This document shows, one piece after another, positions 46,901 through 57,535 of a stretch of DNA of 64,000 nucleotides (positions are counted from its first letter, which is position 1; each line of letters starts with the position of its first letter). The position numbers and the translations under genes were made by a program. This DNA comes from Liolophura sinensis (Eukaryota; Mollusca; Polyplacophora; Chitonida; Chitonidae). The notes under the pieces were generated by a model. The model was not told where the DNA came from. It worked only from the letters and a program-made list of their open reading frames with translations, and ran no database searches. The stretch spans positions 16,165,717-16,229,716 of the forward strand of contig NC_088305.1 of the NCBI RefSeq assembly GCF_032854445.1, read 5' to 3'.

Positions 46901-49900
46901 ACGGCGTAAAACACCAATCAAATAAATAAATAAATATCACGATTTCGAATCAGATTTTCAGGCTCTGGAGCCTCCCACCAATGTAATCAACGCGGCATCA
47001 TGTCCAGCTCATGCCGACTTCATCTCTGGTCATACGTGATAAGGTCTGACAGCAACCTGCAGGTGGTCGTGGGTTTCCCCCTGCCTCTGCCCAGTTTCCA
47101 CCAAAATGCTGGCCAATGTCGTATAAGTGAAATATTACATTAAGACCTATCAAATAAGTAAATCAATCAATCAATCAAAACAGTGCTAATTTAATTTATA
47201 AACAGATATCTGTTTAATGGTTATTCCGAACATCAGACACCTTGTTAATCTAATACTAAAATTTCTGTGTGTACCATAATTTCTTTGGCTTCCCCGTCCT
47301 TGTCTGTTATCTTCGTTCTCACAGGTACAATCTCCTCCCTGAATAGCCCAGTCTGTCGGGCTTTAGCCGCTCTGACAGAAAAGAAACACAAAAATGAACT
47401 TGTGACATTTGCCAGTAATGAGGACAGGGCCCTGACAATGCCAGTAATGAAGACAGTGCCCTGACAATGCCAACAATGAGGATAGTGCCCTGACAATGCC
47501 AGCAATGAGGACAGTGCCCTGACAATGCCAGTGATGAGGACAGTGCTCGAATAGTGCCAGTAATAAGGACAGTGCCCTGAGAATGTCAGTGATGAGGACA
47601 GTGCTCGAATAGTGCCAGTAATAAGGACAGTGCGTTGACAATGCCATTAATGAGGACATTACTCAGCCATAGCCAGTAATGAGGACAGTGTCTTGACAAT
47701 GCCAGCAATGAGGACAGTGCCCTGACAGTGCCAGTAATGAGGACAGTCCATTGACAATGCCATTAATGAGGACATTACTCAGCCATAGCCAGTAATGAGG
47801 ACAGTGTCTTGACAATGCCAGCAATGAGGACAGTGCCCTGACAGTGCCAGTAATGAGGACAGTGCCCTGACAGTGCCAGTAATGAGAACAATGGAAGAAT
47901 GGTCAAATTGAATCATCCCTTGTAGTGAGTATGGAAATTGCAGCCGCTGAAACTTAGCAAACATGAAACGATTTTTATGGCTTTTTATCATGTTTTTAAC
48001 TGCACTGCTTGACAAAGGATCCTGATACTAAGAAAATACTGAAGTGAAGTACTGAATTTCACCTAAAGTTTGGTAACTATGTAAAAATGAACTTAAAATC
48101 AGTAAAGTGTACAGTACATGTAGCTGTATTTGTTAAATTCATATATTTTTATTTGATTTATTTGATGGTGTTTTATGCCCTACTCAAGAATATTTCACTT
48201 ATACGACCAGCATTGCAGTTGGTGGAAACCAGGTAGAGCCTGGAGAAAACCCACAACCACCCGCAGGTTGCTGACAAGCCTTTCCATTCACTTCAGTCCA
48301 TATAAAATTATGTTTTAAAACTAACATTCCATGGGATGTGATACAACTCAAGGGGGTTGTGGTAAGACATTCCATGAGATGTGATACACCTCTAGGTGGT
48401 GTGATATGACATTCCATGAGATGTGATACAACTCTAGGCCGTGTGATACAACTCTAGGGGGTTGTATTAAGACATTCCATGGGGTGTGATACAACTCTAG
48501 GTGGCAAGAAAAGGTATTCCATGGGATGTGATACAACTCTAGGTGGCATGATATGACATTCCATGAGATGTGATACAACTCTAGAGGGTGTGATACAACT
48601 CTATGGGATGTGATATGACATTTCACAGAGTGTGATACAACTCAATGGGGTTCAATACAACTCTAATGGTGTGATATGATATTCCATGAGGTGTGATACA
48701 AGTCCAGGTAGTGTGATATGACATTTCATGGGGTGTGACATGACATTTCATGGGGTGATACAATTCTACGGGATGTGAAAACTCTGGGGGATGTGATACA
48801 TCTCTAATGGTGTGACATGACATTCCATGGGGTACGATACAACTCTTGGGAGTGTGATATGACATCTCATGGGGTGTGTTACAACTCTAGTGGATGTAAT
48901 ACAAGGGATGTGATATGAAATTCAATGAGATATCATACAACTAGGGGATGTGATACAACTCTACCAGATATAATAAAACTCTAAGGGGTATGATAAAAAT
49001 CTAGGGAGTGTGATACAACCTTCCAAGAGATGTGATAAGACACAAGGGGATGTGATACAACTTGGGGTGGGGGATATTACATTTCATGGGGTGTGATACA
49101 ACTCAAAAAGGTATGATAGGACATTTCATGAAGTGTGATACAACTCTAGTGGATGTTATACAACTCTAGGGGATGTGACAGAACTCCATGGGATGTGAAA
49201 ACTCTAAGGGAGGTGAAACAAATCTAGGGCATGTGACAACTCTTGGAGGTGTGACACAATGATATGGGATGTGATACAATGCTACAAGATGTGACACAAC
49301 TCTATGGAATGTGACATGACTCCATGGGATGTGACACAACTCTATGGGATGTAACACGACTCCATGGGATGTGACGCAATGCTAGGGGATGTAACACGAC
49401 TTAATGGGATGTGATGCAACTCTATGGGATGTGACACAACTCTGTGGGATGTGACACAACTCTTTGGGATGTGACACAACTCTATAGGATGTGACGCAAC
49501 TCTACCAGATCTGACAACTCTGGGGAATGTGACATAACTCTATAGGATGTGACACAATGTGATGTGACAACTCTATGGGATGTGACACAACTCTGGTGGG
49601 TGTGACATAATGCTATGAAATGTGACACAACTCCATGGGATGTGACACAACTCCATGGGATGTGACATAATTCCATGAGATGTGACACAACTCCAAGGGA
49701 TGTGATACAACTCTATGGGATGTGACACGACTCCATGGGATGTGGTGCAATGCTATGGGATGTGACACAACTCTATGGGATGTGACACAACTCTGTGGGA
49801 TGTGACACAACTCTCTGGGATGTGACACAACTCTGGGATGTGACGCAACTCTGTGGGATATGACACAACTCTATGGGATGTGACACAACTCTATGGGATG

Positions 49901-52900
49901 TGACAACTCTATGGGATGTGACACAACTATACGGGAAGTGACACAATTCTAAGGCATGTTACACAACTCTGTGGGATGTGATACAAGAAGAAGTATTAAC
50001 CGGACCGTGCTCTTGCTTCAACAACAGTACATGTAAATATAAGATAAACATACACGTATGTTAACGGATCACGTTGTACTTTCCCTAATTCATTGATTGT
50101 CATTTTAAGCCAATATTGTGAAGGTTGCAAGATTTCTGTTCATCAGCTGTTGAAGCATGGAAAACGCCTACAAAAACTATATGTACCCCAAATGTGGTTG
50201 TCCAAACATAACTTGAAAAAAGGCAACAAAAAGTATAATAATCATTTAATAGCAGAAAGGCAAATGAAAGCTGTATCTGAAAGCACTCTACGATCTTTTT
50301 TTCAAATTTTAATGCACTGAATTCTGATGTGGGTTTTAATGTATGTAATGCAAGTCACATGCAGATATAAACACCATTACATCAAATCACCTGATAATAC
50401 CCACTTAACATTATGATGTGAACTGCCACAGATTCACACTTCTATTACATACCTCATGTGAGACTGATAGGCAAATAAGTCTTGATTTTTCCGACTCACG
50501 CCAAACCTTGTTGCCACATTTTCTGATGTGATTCTGAAAGAAGGATGAAAAGTTTGCAATTTACTGTAGAAATCACCAGGAATTCTGACCTCACTTGACC
50601 TCCAAAAGTACATGTGCTATCCCACCAGTTTACATACATTAAATGAAAGGACAAGAAATAATATAACCTTGATTTCAGAAGAGATATAGGAATAGACCTA
50701 AACAGACCTACACGGCCACAACCATTCTGTTCTGACTTGCTTGGTAACTCTATAAACCAACTGTCAATCTGGGGGTCTTTTTAGACGATGCACCATGCTG
50801 GAGACACCAGACTCACAATGTCACATCACTCATTGATATGGCTTAAAGGCAAAACAGGAAAACTGGAGTGGAAACAGCTGCGTTCTCAAGATATAGAAAT
50901 AACTTGATTGGTTAGAAATAACACATGATTGGTTAAAATTTACAATATCACGAATTTAGATACCATCATGCACACCATGTAAGAACAAGGAGATTCACAA
51001 AGTTCCTTCCCCATGGGACTTTAGATAACATCATTGTAAAAGGTAGGTGATGCCCAAATAATGGTAAGGGTAGGAGGTTCACAACTAATGGTAAGGGTAG
51101 GAGGTTCACAACTGATGGTATCAGTGGGAGGTTCACACCTAATGGGAGGAGTGGGAGGTTCACAATTAATGGTAAGCATGCAAGATTCATAATTAATGGT
51201 AAGGGTGGGACGTTCAAAACTAATGGTAAGGGTGGGATGTTCACAACTAATGGTCAGTGCAGGAGGTTCACAACTAATGGTAAGAGTGGGAGATTCACAA
51301 CTAATGGTAAGGGTGGGACGTTCACAACTAATGGTAAGGGTGGGAGGTTCACAACTAATGGTAAGGACAGGAGATTCACAACTAATGGTAAGGACAGGAG
51401 ATTCACAACTAATGATAAGGGTGGGAGATTCACACAGTTTCTTACCCCATAGGAATGAGACACTGGCTTGCTTTCTCATTCTCAAACACCTTGGGATTAA
51501 TATCCACTTTGCCACGATTCATCGACCTCCTAGACATGGACTCCACTCTGTCAACATAAATGTGACAAACCTTTACTAAGTGAAACATCCACAAAAAGTG
51601 ATTCTATACTTTTACTTTTGATTCATTTACCTGACTTCTGGGATTGGTGTTGCACATCCTACTCAAGAATATTTCACCTGTACAATGGCGGCCAGCACTT
51701 TCGTGTGAGATAACCAGGCAGTGCCCTGGGGAAACCCATGACCATATGTAATAAATACAGTGAAACTGTTCTTCCCCAAGGGCCTCACAGAGAAAACAAT
51801 ATACAGGAAACACACTTCAGAGTCCAATATATAATATATAAAACATGATAAAGCATCGTGTAGTTAGAAAAGTGAAGCTACATGAGTTCATACATACAAA
51901 AAGCCACAACACAACCAATAGTGCTGCCCTGGCAGTCAGCAGAAGAAGTAGGGTAGTGGGAAATGGCCCATTACCGACCCCTTCCAGCCATCCTGGTGGC
52001 TGGAACCCCTACACATATGTACAAAGAGCAAACCAAGTGGGTGAGTACATTTTAGGTTTTAATATACTGAAAAAGCAAACTTAAGAGAGATGGGATTTTG
52101 TCTAGATGGTTGACCTTCCCACGTATGACAGGAGAAGAAGTCAGCATGAGCTGGACTTGAACTCATGCTGGCCACATTGGTGTGAGGCTCCTGCGTGGTT
52201 ACTGTGCTGCTTCTGGAGGAAGGTTATGCAATAGGGGGAGCCCCTAACAGTACTTAAAAGACTCACCCTGCAGCTAGGCCTATGTCACAGACACCATTCC
52301 TGATGCTGCCTGCAAAATAAATAAGTAAACAAATAAAAAAACACAGTTCACAGACAACTGACCACAGTTCGCACATAAATAAACACAGCTTACACATAAA
52401 TGAACACAGTTCACATGTGCATGAACATATTACCATGTATATGAACATATTCACACATACATGAACATAATTAACACAAAAATAACACACAATTCACATA
52501 AAACGCCTTACACATAAATGAACACAGTTCAGCCGTAATTATGTCTGACAATACAGGAAAAGGAGGAACATGCCACTCACCTGCCAAGTTCATGACAGCC
52601 TGTAGACCTGATGAGCACTGCCTGTTCACTGCTGACAGTGGCGTCGTCTCTGGAATACCGCTGACAACACAGGAAGAGAATGACAATTCTTAATTAACGT
52701 AAGACAGTACAAAACGTCCCTACTAGTCATCTGCTTATTTTCAACAATCTATACATTGAAACAGACATTCTTACATCATTGTAAACCAGCCATTGACCAA
52801 TATGGATGTTGCAAGTCAGTAATCAAGTGGTCAATTCCCATATACACACTACCAAAGAAATAAGGAAGACTATAATGTATGAAATCAGGACGGAATCATG

Positions 52901-55900
52901 AAAGAGAAGCAGTTATCGATGATGTTAGAAAAACGCAAGGTATATTCCAGGTGAATGAGTGATATCAGTAATCAAACTGTGTACCATCTCAGTTGCCGTT
53001 TGATTGCGACTGTTCATATATCCAACATGGCAATATCGTTTAACACGATGAATACACAGCCGCTGACCATAGGTTAGGCAGAATTAGACACCAGTCATGA
53101 AACAGAGTGCCTGAGATTCTGTCCATATTTGCTTGCAAGTGAATTATACTCACTGTAGAACTTAAAAAACTTAAGCATCTATAAAAATATTAATGATCAT
53201 ATTGCAATTAAGTTTTACGGCTCTTTTATCTGATTTTTTGCATCATTTCTTCTCCGTTAAGACAATTACAGAGAAGGCATGTGATGGAATAACCTTGACA
53301 CACCAGTTTTTGTAGTAATAACTTGTGATGGTAACTGAAAGTCACACAATCCACCAGGTCTAAGAAATGCTATAAAGCCAGATATGAACAGGAACTTTTG
53401 ACATATTGCTGTCCAAGTGCGGATAATATACAATGTGAAAATTGAAACTATCCATCTTGTTGTAAAATCTTCAACACTGTAAACAGCTTTGGTCTATGTA
53501 CAAACATACTACACGTAGATGTACATCCAGATACAATGTACCATCTGGACAGTCTGTGGTTTCCTTTAAATCCCGTGAAGGTGGATATATATCTTTTACA
53601 GTCTTAGCTATATATATACAGGACTAAATTTTTGGTGAAATACAGTAAATATATAACTACATATAAATATCACCTTGTGATTATCAGAACGATCTTCTCA
53701 TTTTCTCCTCTTTATTCCTGGTTTGGTCATCCTAAACACTATAAACTAACCTGTAAAACTGGGCCATTCTGGCTGTGTCGGCTCCTGCTCCCTCTTGTAA
53801 CACACTCCCTGAAACACACAAGATGTGGTTAATCACAGTTACCTGTACTACCTGTGCGATTCTGACGAGCGTGGTGAGGTGTGTTTGGCAGGTAAGGGAC
53901 TATCATATCATACTGATGAAATGTGAGCTTCAGCCCCAAAAGTACTATTTTATGGCATTTATTTGCCTCTTAAAAATGCTATTTTTCTGGTCAAGTGTTG
54001 CACTATACAAAGAAAACAGCAGATTCCCACAATGGCTATTCCCATCTGTTTCACCTGCAGTCTGTGTACTCTTGGGACTTACACAGGGACATATACACGG
54101 ACTATGGACTTACAAACGTAGGCCTATGGCCAAGTCAGACTTGGAATCTCATAAGAAGTAGAGTGAAGTTTGCATTTTCCTGAAGCATCTGTCCACATCA
54201 TTCTTCAACTATACCGAGCCCTGGAAGGCTGTCTATCTGTCACACGTGACAAATTTCACCGACCTTTACAACATGAATTCCCGAAGTCATCCAAAGTGTA
54301 AAATTGTCAAAGTCAGCATGGTTAAATCATATTTGAACGGTAATCCAGCTGCTTAAACTTTTTGAATCCAACAAGACAAACCAACGTGGGTCAAATATCG
54401 ATAAGCTACCTGTTTTTTTTTTTGGTTTTTTTTCGGGTCCCTGGAATGAAACAAGCCTCACCCACCTACACAAATATCTCCGAGCAGAACTGGGTCAATC
54501 TTGGTTTGGTTCAGCACCCCTGTAAACACTGTTGCTAACAGGTCATCTTCGTAAGTCTCCTGTCAAAAATGACCAACACTGGAATAATGATTATGTGTAC
54601 ATGAGATATGAAGCTATTAGATGTAATTATTTCAGTTTAACAAATTTAATTACATGTAGCTGTCAGGATCTCTGCATTGAAACAGACATTCATACACCAG
54701 GTTCCAGATGTAGTGCATTCACGATAACCACATATATAGGATAATGGTACAGTAATTGTGATGTATAAAATATCATACAACAAATATACGATAAAAAAAT
54801 GTCGCTGTACGCTGCTTTGTGAAAACGAACACTGCTGATATAAACCAAGATGAAGACTATGTTTATATGTACTGTTATCTTGTTTACAACATAATCACCT
54901 GATGGAGACACATGAAAGCAAAACCTCAGCTTAATAAGTGAGCTCTACACACACAGCATTTGCAATGGAACATCCCCCTTGTGTCACTGTGCTTTACATT
55001 CATGAAAACTTCAGGTCATTACATGCTGTACTTTCTGTGACACCACCCCTAACATTTTGTTTAACTTTGGTTCTAATACACAATACACTAAGTCACAAAT
55101 TTGGTAATTTACGGTATTTAATATGCACACACCGAATCAATGATAGAATATCTCCCCGTGTTATTGTGCACTAGATGTGTGTAAACCCTGAGCTCAGTAA
55201 ATGTTTGAGATACTACCACTAACATTTTATAGTTTTGAAGTGATGTCATAGCTCTTCTAAGCCGAACATCTGTACATTCTTTGGTCAAGAGAATAGAGTA
55301 GTTGAGGTGAAAACAAAGTGAATTTAACCCAGGTGTGACAAGCACTGAAGACGATTTTAGCATAAAAAATGACAAATATAGCTTTTAGGTAGGAAATTCT
55401 TTCTGGAAAAGTACTCAGAATGTTTCTAGCCTTTCGATATGATAGTCTGAATGTCCTGTAGTACTTTAAAACTTTAAGAATCAGCCAGCATTTCACCTAT
55501 TTACCTTCATGCTATTTATCACCTCCTGCTCATTATGAGGAACACAGGTACTCAAAACTATGAATTTAGTCAGTACACACCGAATCATCAATGGAACATC
55601 TCTCTTGTGCTTTTGTGCTTTACATATGTGCAAAACCCTGAGCTCAATACATGCATTACTTTGTGACATACCAATCCTAACACTTTGTTTAACATCGATT
55701 TTAATACAGAATACAGTTATATATTAACCTTTGAAATCAGGATTTTCCAAAAAAAATTTAAACCTTGGCCACACCATATTTGTAGCTTTGTCCTTAATTT
55801 CTTAATATTTGGATCAAAATTTTCCTTCTGCATTCAACTGTAGTCTTGGGAAAAACTTAATTCCAAGACAAACCGTTTCTTTAACAATGAGTAAGCAATA

Positions 55901-57535
55901 CTTATTGCCTGAAAGCTTGGATTTATTATTAATCCTCATGAGGTAAGTTTTTTGAGGATTAACTTTGAGATGGCTTAATTTTTCAATACCCTTATAACAA
56001 TCTATTGCTGATTCAACTGAATTATTGAACTATTGGCATCATTATTCCTTCTATATGTGTCATACTCCTTAACATAATATTGATAATCTCCACACATATT
56101 ATGTATAGGTAAGGTGATAATGGACAGCCTTGTTTTAGTACTCTTGAATTATTGGATCAATTCATAGACTGACCTTTATAAACAACATAACTTGACGTCT
56201 CACTGTGAAAAACCCTTATCCATTTGTAAATGTTCTCAGTAAAATTGAATACCTTTAGGGCTCTGCCCAGAACCTGAAATTCTACAGGGTCAAACGCCTT
56301 TTCAAAGTCAATAAGAAGGAAAAATCCACTATCTTCACAGCCATCCGATAAATCCAACAGGAATCGCACATTTTCACTTGTGTATGTCCCTTTAACTAAG
56401 CCAGTTTGTGTTTCATGTATAATATGTAGAATGACCATTTTGATTCGGTTTGTTAACACTGTAGCAAGTATCTTGTAATCTGTGTTTAGCAAAGTCACAG
56501 GGTGCCAATTCTTCAGGTAACTGGGGTCCTTTCCAGTTTTTTCAATTAGCATTATTATACCTCTCTTCTGATTAGACTTAAAATCACCATTCTCAAAACA
56601 ATAATGTCCTGATTTCAAATAAAACTGCTTGAGGTCAGTCCCAAAGGTGTTTGTTAAATTCATTTGTCAGTCCATCAGAACCAGAGGATTTGTTTGACTG
56701 GAGAGATTTTACTGCATCAAGAAATTCATCCTGTGTAAAGGGTAAATCTAGGGCATGATTTTCAGCTTCTCAGGTTTCCTATAAGAGAGTCAAAGTCATC
56801 GTCAAAATAAGTCTCTCTCATGATTTGAAGATTATAAATTAGAATAAAACTTGTCTGTTAACAGGGGAAAAAATGAGCATGGCTTAGTGAAACAGCTTAC
56901 AACTATTGATAAGCAGTTGGATGATTCTCCATCTGTTCAAAATTGTCAAAAATTTGTGGACTGTCAAAAGGTAATTAGAGCAAATACCGGTATATGAGAA
57001 AAAAGCTCAAGGTGCAATGCTTAGATCTAGAATAAGATGGGCAGAAAAGGAGAAAAATCCATGAAATACGTTTTTAATTTAGAAAAATCACGTGCCAGCA
57101 AGAAAGCAATTCTGAAGCTTACTGATGATGTTGGTGTTGAAAAAACAAATCCCAATGAAATCCTATTAAAATTACTCGTATTTGGCAAGGTCTAGTGAAT
57201 GGAAGCACGACGTGATTAGAGTTATCCCCCTTTGATTCCATACGCGCTTCACGGGGAGACACCCTTGATTTTCCAGCTCTAACTGCATCTCTTTACACAT
57301 CCACAGTCTCTCTCCGATATTTGGTAATCGGTTACAAATTTCGGAGCTAAGTTGGAGAGATATAGGACTGCATTACCCTCAGGTTTCCTCGCTTCGCCTT
57401 ACAGATGGGTGTACGTAAGGCCGCCACAATCACCACATCGTCTTCCCTTTCACTGGCCGCAGTCTCACAGCACCGGACCTCCCCTTGCCCGCTCGAGGTG
57501 GACAAATGACCGAGCAAAGTCTGCAGTCTTTCCAT
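40938..57535 (-). CDS. ACAA1: 3-ketoacyl-CoA thiolase, peroxisomal (acetyl-CoA acyltransferase 1); 12 exons, intact
   Basis: Exons in transcript order: 57377-57535, 54466-54559, 53751-53808, 52581-52660, 52267-52309, 51446-51547, 50453-50533, 47275-47371, 46492-46585, 44676-44855, 42244-42445, 40938-41010. Every junction is GT-AG and in phase; total 1,263 bp, 420 aa, near the human length. The N-terminus reads [20 protein letters not shown] fits the type 2 peroxisomal signal (R-L-x5-H-L). Thiolase catalytic residues are in place: Cys about 119 in [14 protein letters not shown] about 342-346, His about 374 in [11 protein letters not shown] and Cys about 405 in [13 protein letters not shown]. 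The enzyme cleaves 3-ketoacyl-CoA with CoA to give acetyl-CoA in peroxisomal beta-oxidation. An in-frame ATG at 57575-57577 would add 14 residues; the inner ATG was preferred because it puts the PTS2 at residue 3, as in vertebrates. No frame break, unlike CYP51. Confidence 0.97.
41033..41200 (-). repeat. Degenerate SINE-A tail and (gat)n microsatellite
   Basis: Two stretches of 'ttatttatttatttatctat' and a 'cacttatacattggtcgtcag' block look like decayed SINE-A tails; a short tgatga repeat follows at about 41186-41203. In ACAA1 intron 11, just upstream of exon 12. Confidence 0.5.
42813..43067 (-). mobile_element. SINE-A, nearly full length, in ACAA1 intron 10
   Basis: Tail, middle and tRNA-like head all recognisable in reverse: 'tatacgacggcggccag', 'cacgaccatccgcaggttgc', 'gaactcacagctatcgcatt' and 'gctaaccccatcggccatgg'. 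Small internal deletions. Confidence 0.9.
43372..43394. repeat. 23-bp C homopolymer with adjacent (ca)n
   Basis: An uninterrupted C run followed shortly by a 'cacacacacacaca' tract at about 43404. Assembly length here is unreliable. Confidence 0.9.
43735..44365 (+). pseudogene. Tc1/mariner-type transposase relic
   Basis: Conceptual translation gives [61 protein letters not shown] and FQHDN, the order and spacing of a Tc1-like DDE transposase. The first two catalytic Asp positions survive (RDQS and QHDN). The third site, usually SPDLNPIE, is mutated to SPESSRMKP, and the tail ([16 protein letters not shown], like the usual RCRAVIAARGGPTRY) is out of frame. The N-terminal DNA-binding half and terminal repeats are not seen. 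A dead fragment in ACAA1 intron 10. Confidence 0.85.
45369..45430 (-). mobile_element. SINE-A tail fragment in ACAA1 intron 9
   Basis: tttatttatttatttgattg followed by 'atgttttacgccgtactcaa' and 'gaatatttcacttatacg'. The rest of the element is absent, so this is a very 5'-truncated insertion. Confidence 0.85.
46676..46937 (+). mobile_element. Full-length SINE-A (reference copy), ACAA1 intron 8/9 boundary region
   Basis: Head: 'ctggctcagtcggttagcgc' (A box) and 'gagttcaagttcagctcatg' (B-box-like), clearly tRNA-derived. Middle: 'cttcctctctggtcgtaagt', 'gtcagcaacctgtggatggt', 'gggtttcccccgggctg' and 'ggtttcctcccaccattatg'. Tail: 'gtgaaatattcttgagtacg', 'gcgtaaaacaccaatcaaat' and (aaat)n. At least twelve other copies or fragments in the window match it. 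The layout is that of SINEs with a conserved central domain reported from bivalves; I cannot confirm the family name without a library search. Inserted just upstream of ACAA1 exon 9. Confidence 0.95.
46966..47160 (+). mobile_element. SINE-A, older second copy adjacent to the first
   Basis: More diverged: 'tggagcctcccaccaatgta', 'cagcaacctgcaggtggtcg' and 'gtcgtataagtgaaatatta'. Same orientation as 46676-46937 and separated from it by about 30 bp. Confidence 0.88.
47411..47888. repeat. Minisatellite, 29-bp unit, 16+ copies, with 4-unit higher-order repeat (ACAA1 intron 7)
   Basis: Unit gccagtaatgaggacagtgc plus cctgacaat. Units 9-12 (a 116-bp block containing 'gaggacattactcagccata') occur again as units 13-16, giving a higher-order period. 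The array starts 40 bp upstream of the exon 8 acceptor. Confidence 0.95.
48151..48292 (-). mobile_element. SINE-A fragment in ACAA1 intron 7
   Basis: Tail and middle: 'gatttatttgatggtgtttt', 'ctactcaagaatatttcact' and 'acccgcaggttgctgaca'. The head is missing. It separates the 29-bp array from the larger 20-bp array. Confidence 0.85.
48322..49985. repeat. Large minisatellite, 20-21 bp unit (gggatgtgacacaactctat), 1.66 kb, ACAA1 intron 7
   Basis: About 80 imperfect units. In the proximal part (to about 49000) units alternate 'gtgatacaactctagg' and 'tgatatgacattccatg', so the true period is a roughly 42-bp dimer. The distal part is a simpler 20-bp monomer repeat. The open frames across it on the minus strand are by-products of the repeat. 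Confidence 0.95.
50680..50945. repeat. Dispersed repeat of unknown class, copy 2 (ACAA1 intron 6)
   Basis: Partner of 28840-29115; see that entry for shared blocks. Lies beside the 27-bp array. Confidence 0.5.
50985..51445. repeat. Minisatellite, 27-bp unit, 14 copies, abutting the ACAA1 exon 6 splice donor
   Basis: Unit ggtaagggtgggaggttcac plus aactaat, from about 51060 to 51430. The last unit merges into the exon 6 donor region ('gattcacacagtttcttacc' then 'ccat'). At the far end (50990-51015) 'gattcacaaagttccttccc' plus 'catggg' is a diverged copy of that same exon-intron junction. The array is therefore bracketed by two copies of the junction. Confidence 0.92.
51637..52214 (-). mobile_element. 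SINE-A copy split by a ~355-bp insertion (ACAA1 intron 5)
   Basis: The tail and middle occupy 51637-51752 (ending 'acccatgaccata') and the remainder resumes at about 52107 ('gaccttcccacgtatgac', 'gtcagcatgagctggacttg') through the head to 52214. The intervening 51753-52106 is foreign to the SINE and not recognised. Confidence 0.75.
52840..53220. repeat. Old dispersed repeat, copy 2 (ACAA1 intron 3)
   Basis: Partner of 11560-11960, with matching order of short blocks. Unknown class. Confidence 0.45.
54560..55720 (-). other. ACAA1 intron 1, proximal part
   Basis: AT-rich intron sequence. Loosely similar segments near 54940-55170 and 55570-55735 ('cacaccgaatcaatgatag' versus 'cacaccgaatcatcaatgg'; 'catccccttgtg' versus 'catctctcttgtg'; 'acattttgtttaac' versus 'acactttgtttaac') suggest an internal duplication. 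No gene seen. Confidence 0.5.
55725..56850 (-). pseudogene. LINE reverse-transcriptase fragment (3' part of the element)
   Basis: The open part 56157-56663 has [38 protein letters not shown] and [13 protein letters not shown], the fingers and palm of an L1/Tx1-like RT. Upstream, out of frame, are [20 protein letters not shown] and [13 protein letters not shown]. Downstream are [15 protein letters not shown] and, near 55740-55860, LGIKF and a [15 protein letters not shown]-like block. Stops and shifts interrupt it, so it is a dead fragment in ACAA1 intron 1. Confidence 0.88.
56860..57195 (+). pseudogene. Inverted 5' part of the same LINE type
   Basis: On the plus strand, translation across frames gives [31 protein letters not shown] and [19 protein letters not shown]. 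This is the segment that lies just upstream of the RT region in L1/Tx1-like ORF2 proteins. It sits head to head with the minus-strand RT fragment, in the position expected for an L1-style 5' inversion. Confidence 0.75.
57377..57535 (-). CDS. ACAA1: ACAA1 exon 1 with PTS2 peroxisomal signal
   Basis: 53 codons from ATG 57533-57535 to the donor 'agg/gtaatg'. RLQTLLGHL at residues 3-11 matches the PTS2 consensus recognised by PEX7. It is followed by a Ser/Glu-rich presequence and then [17 protein letters not shown], the start of the thiolase fold. Confidence 0.93.

Noticed and set aside
47319-47659. Repetitive Trp/His/Cys-rich frames on the minus strand
   Set aside because: Translations of the 29-bp minisatellite; the real coding part here is only exon 8 of ACAA1 (47275-47371).
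48199-49828. Several 63-92 aa His/Ser-rich frames
   Set aside because: By-products of the 20-bp satellite.
51021-51579. 164-aa minus and 127-aa plus frames with regular 9-residue repeats
   Set aside because: A 27-bp unit is a multiple of three, so every frame stays open. This is a minisatellite, not a repeat protein.
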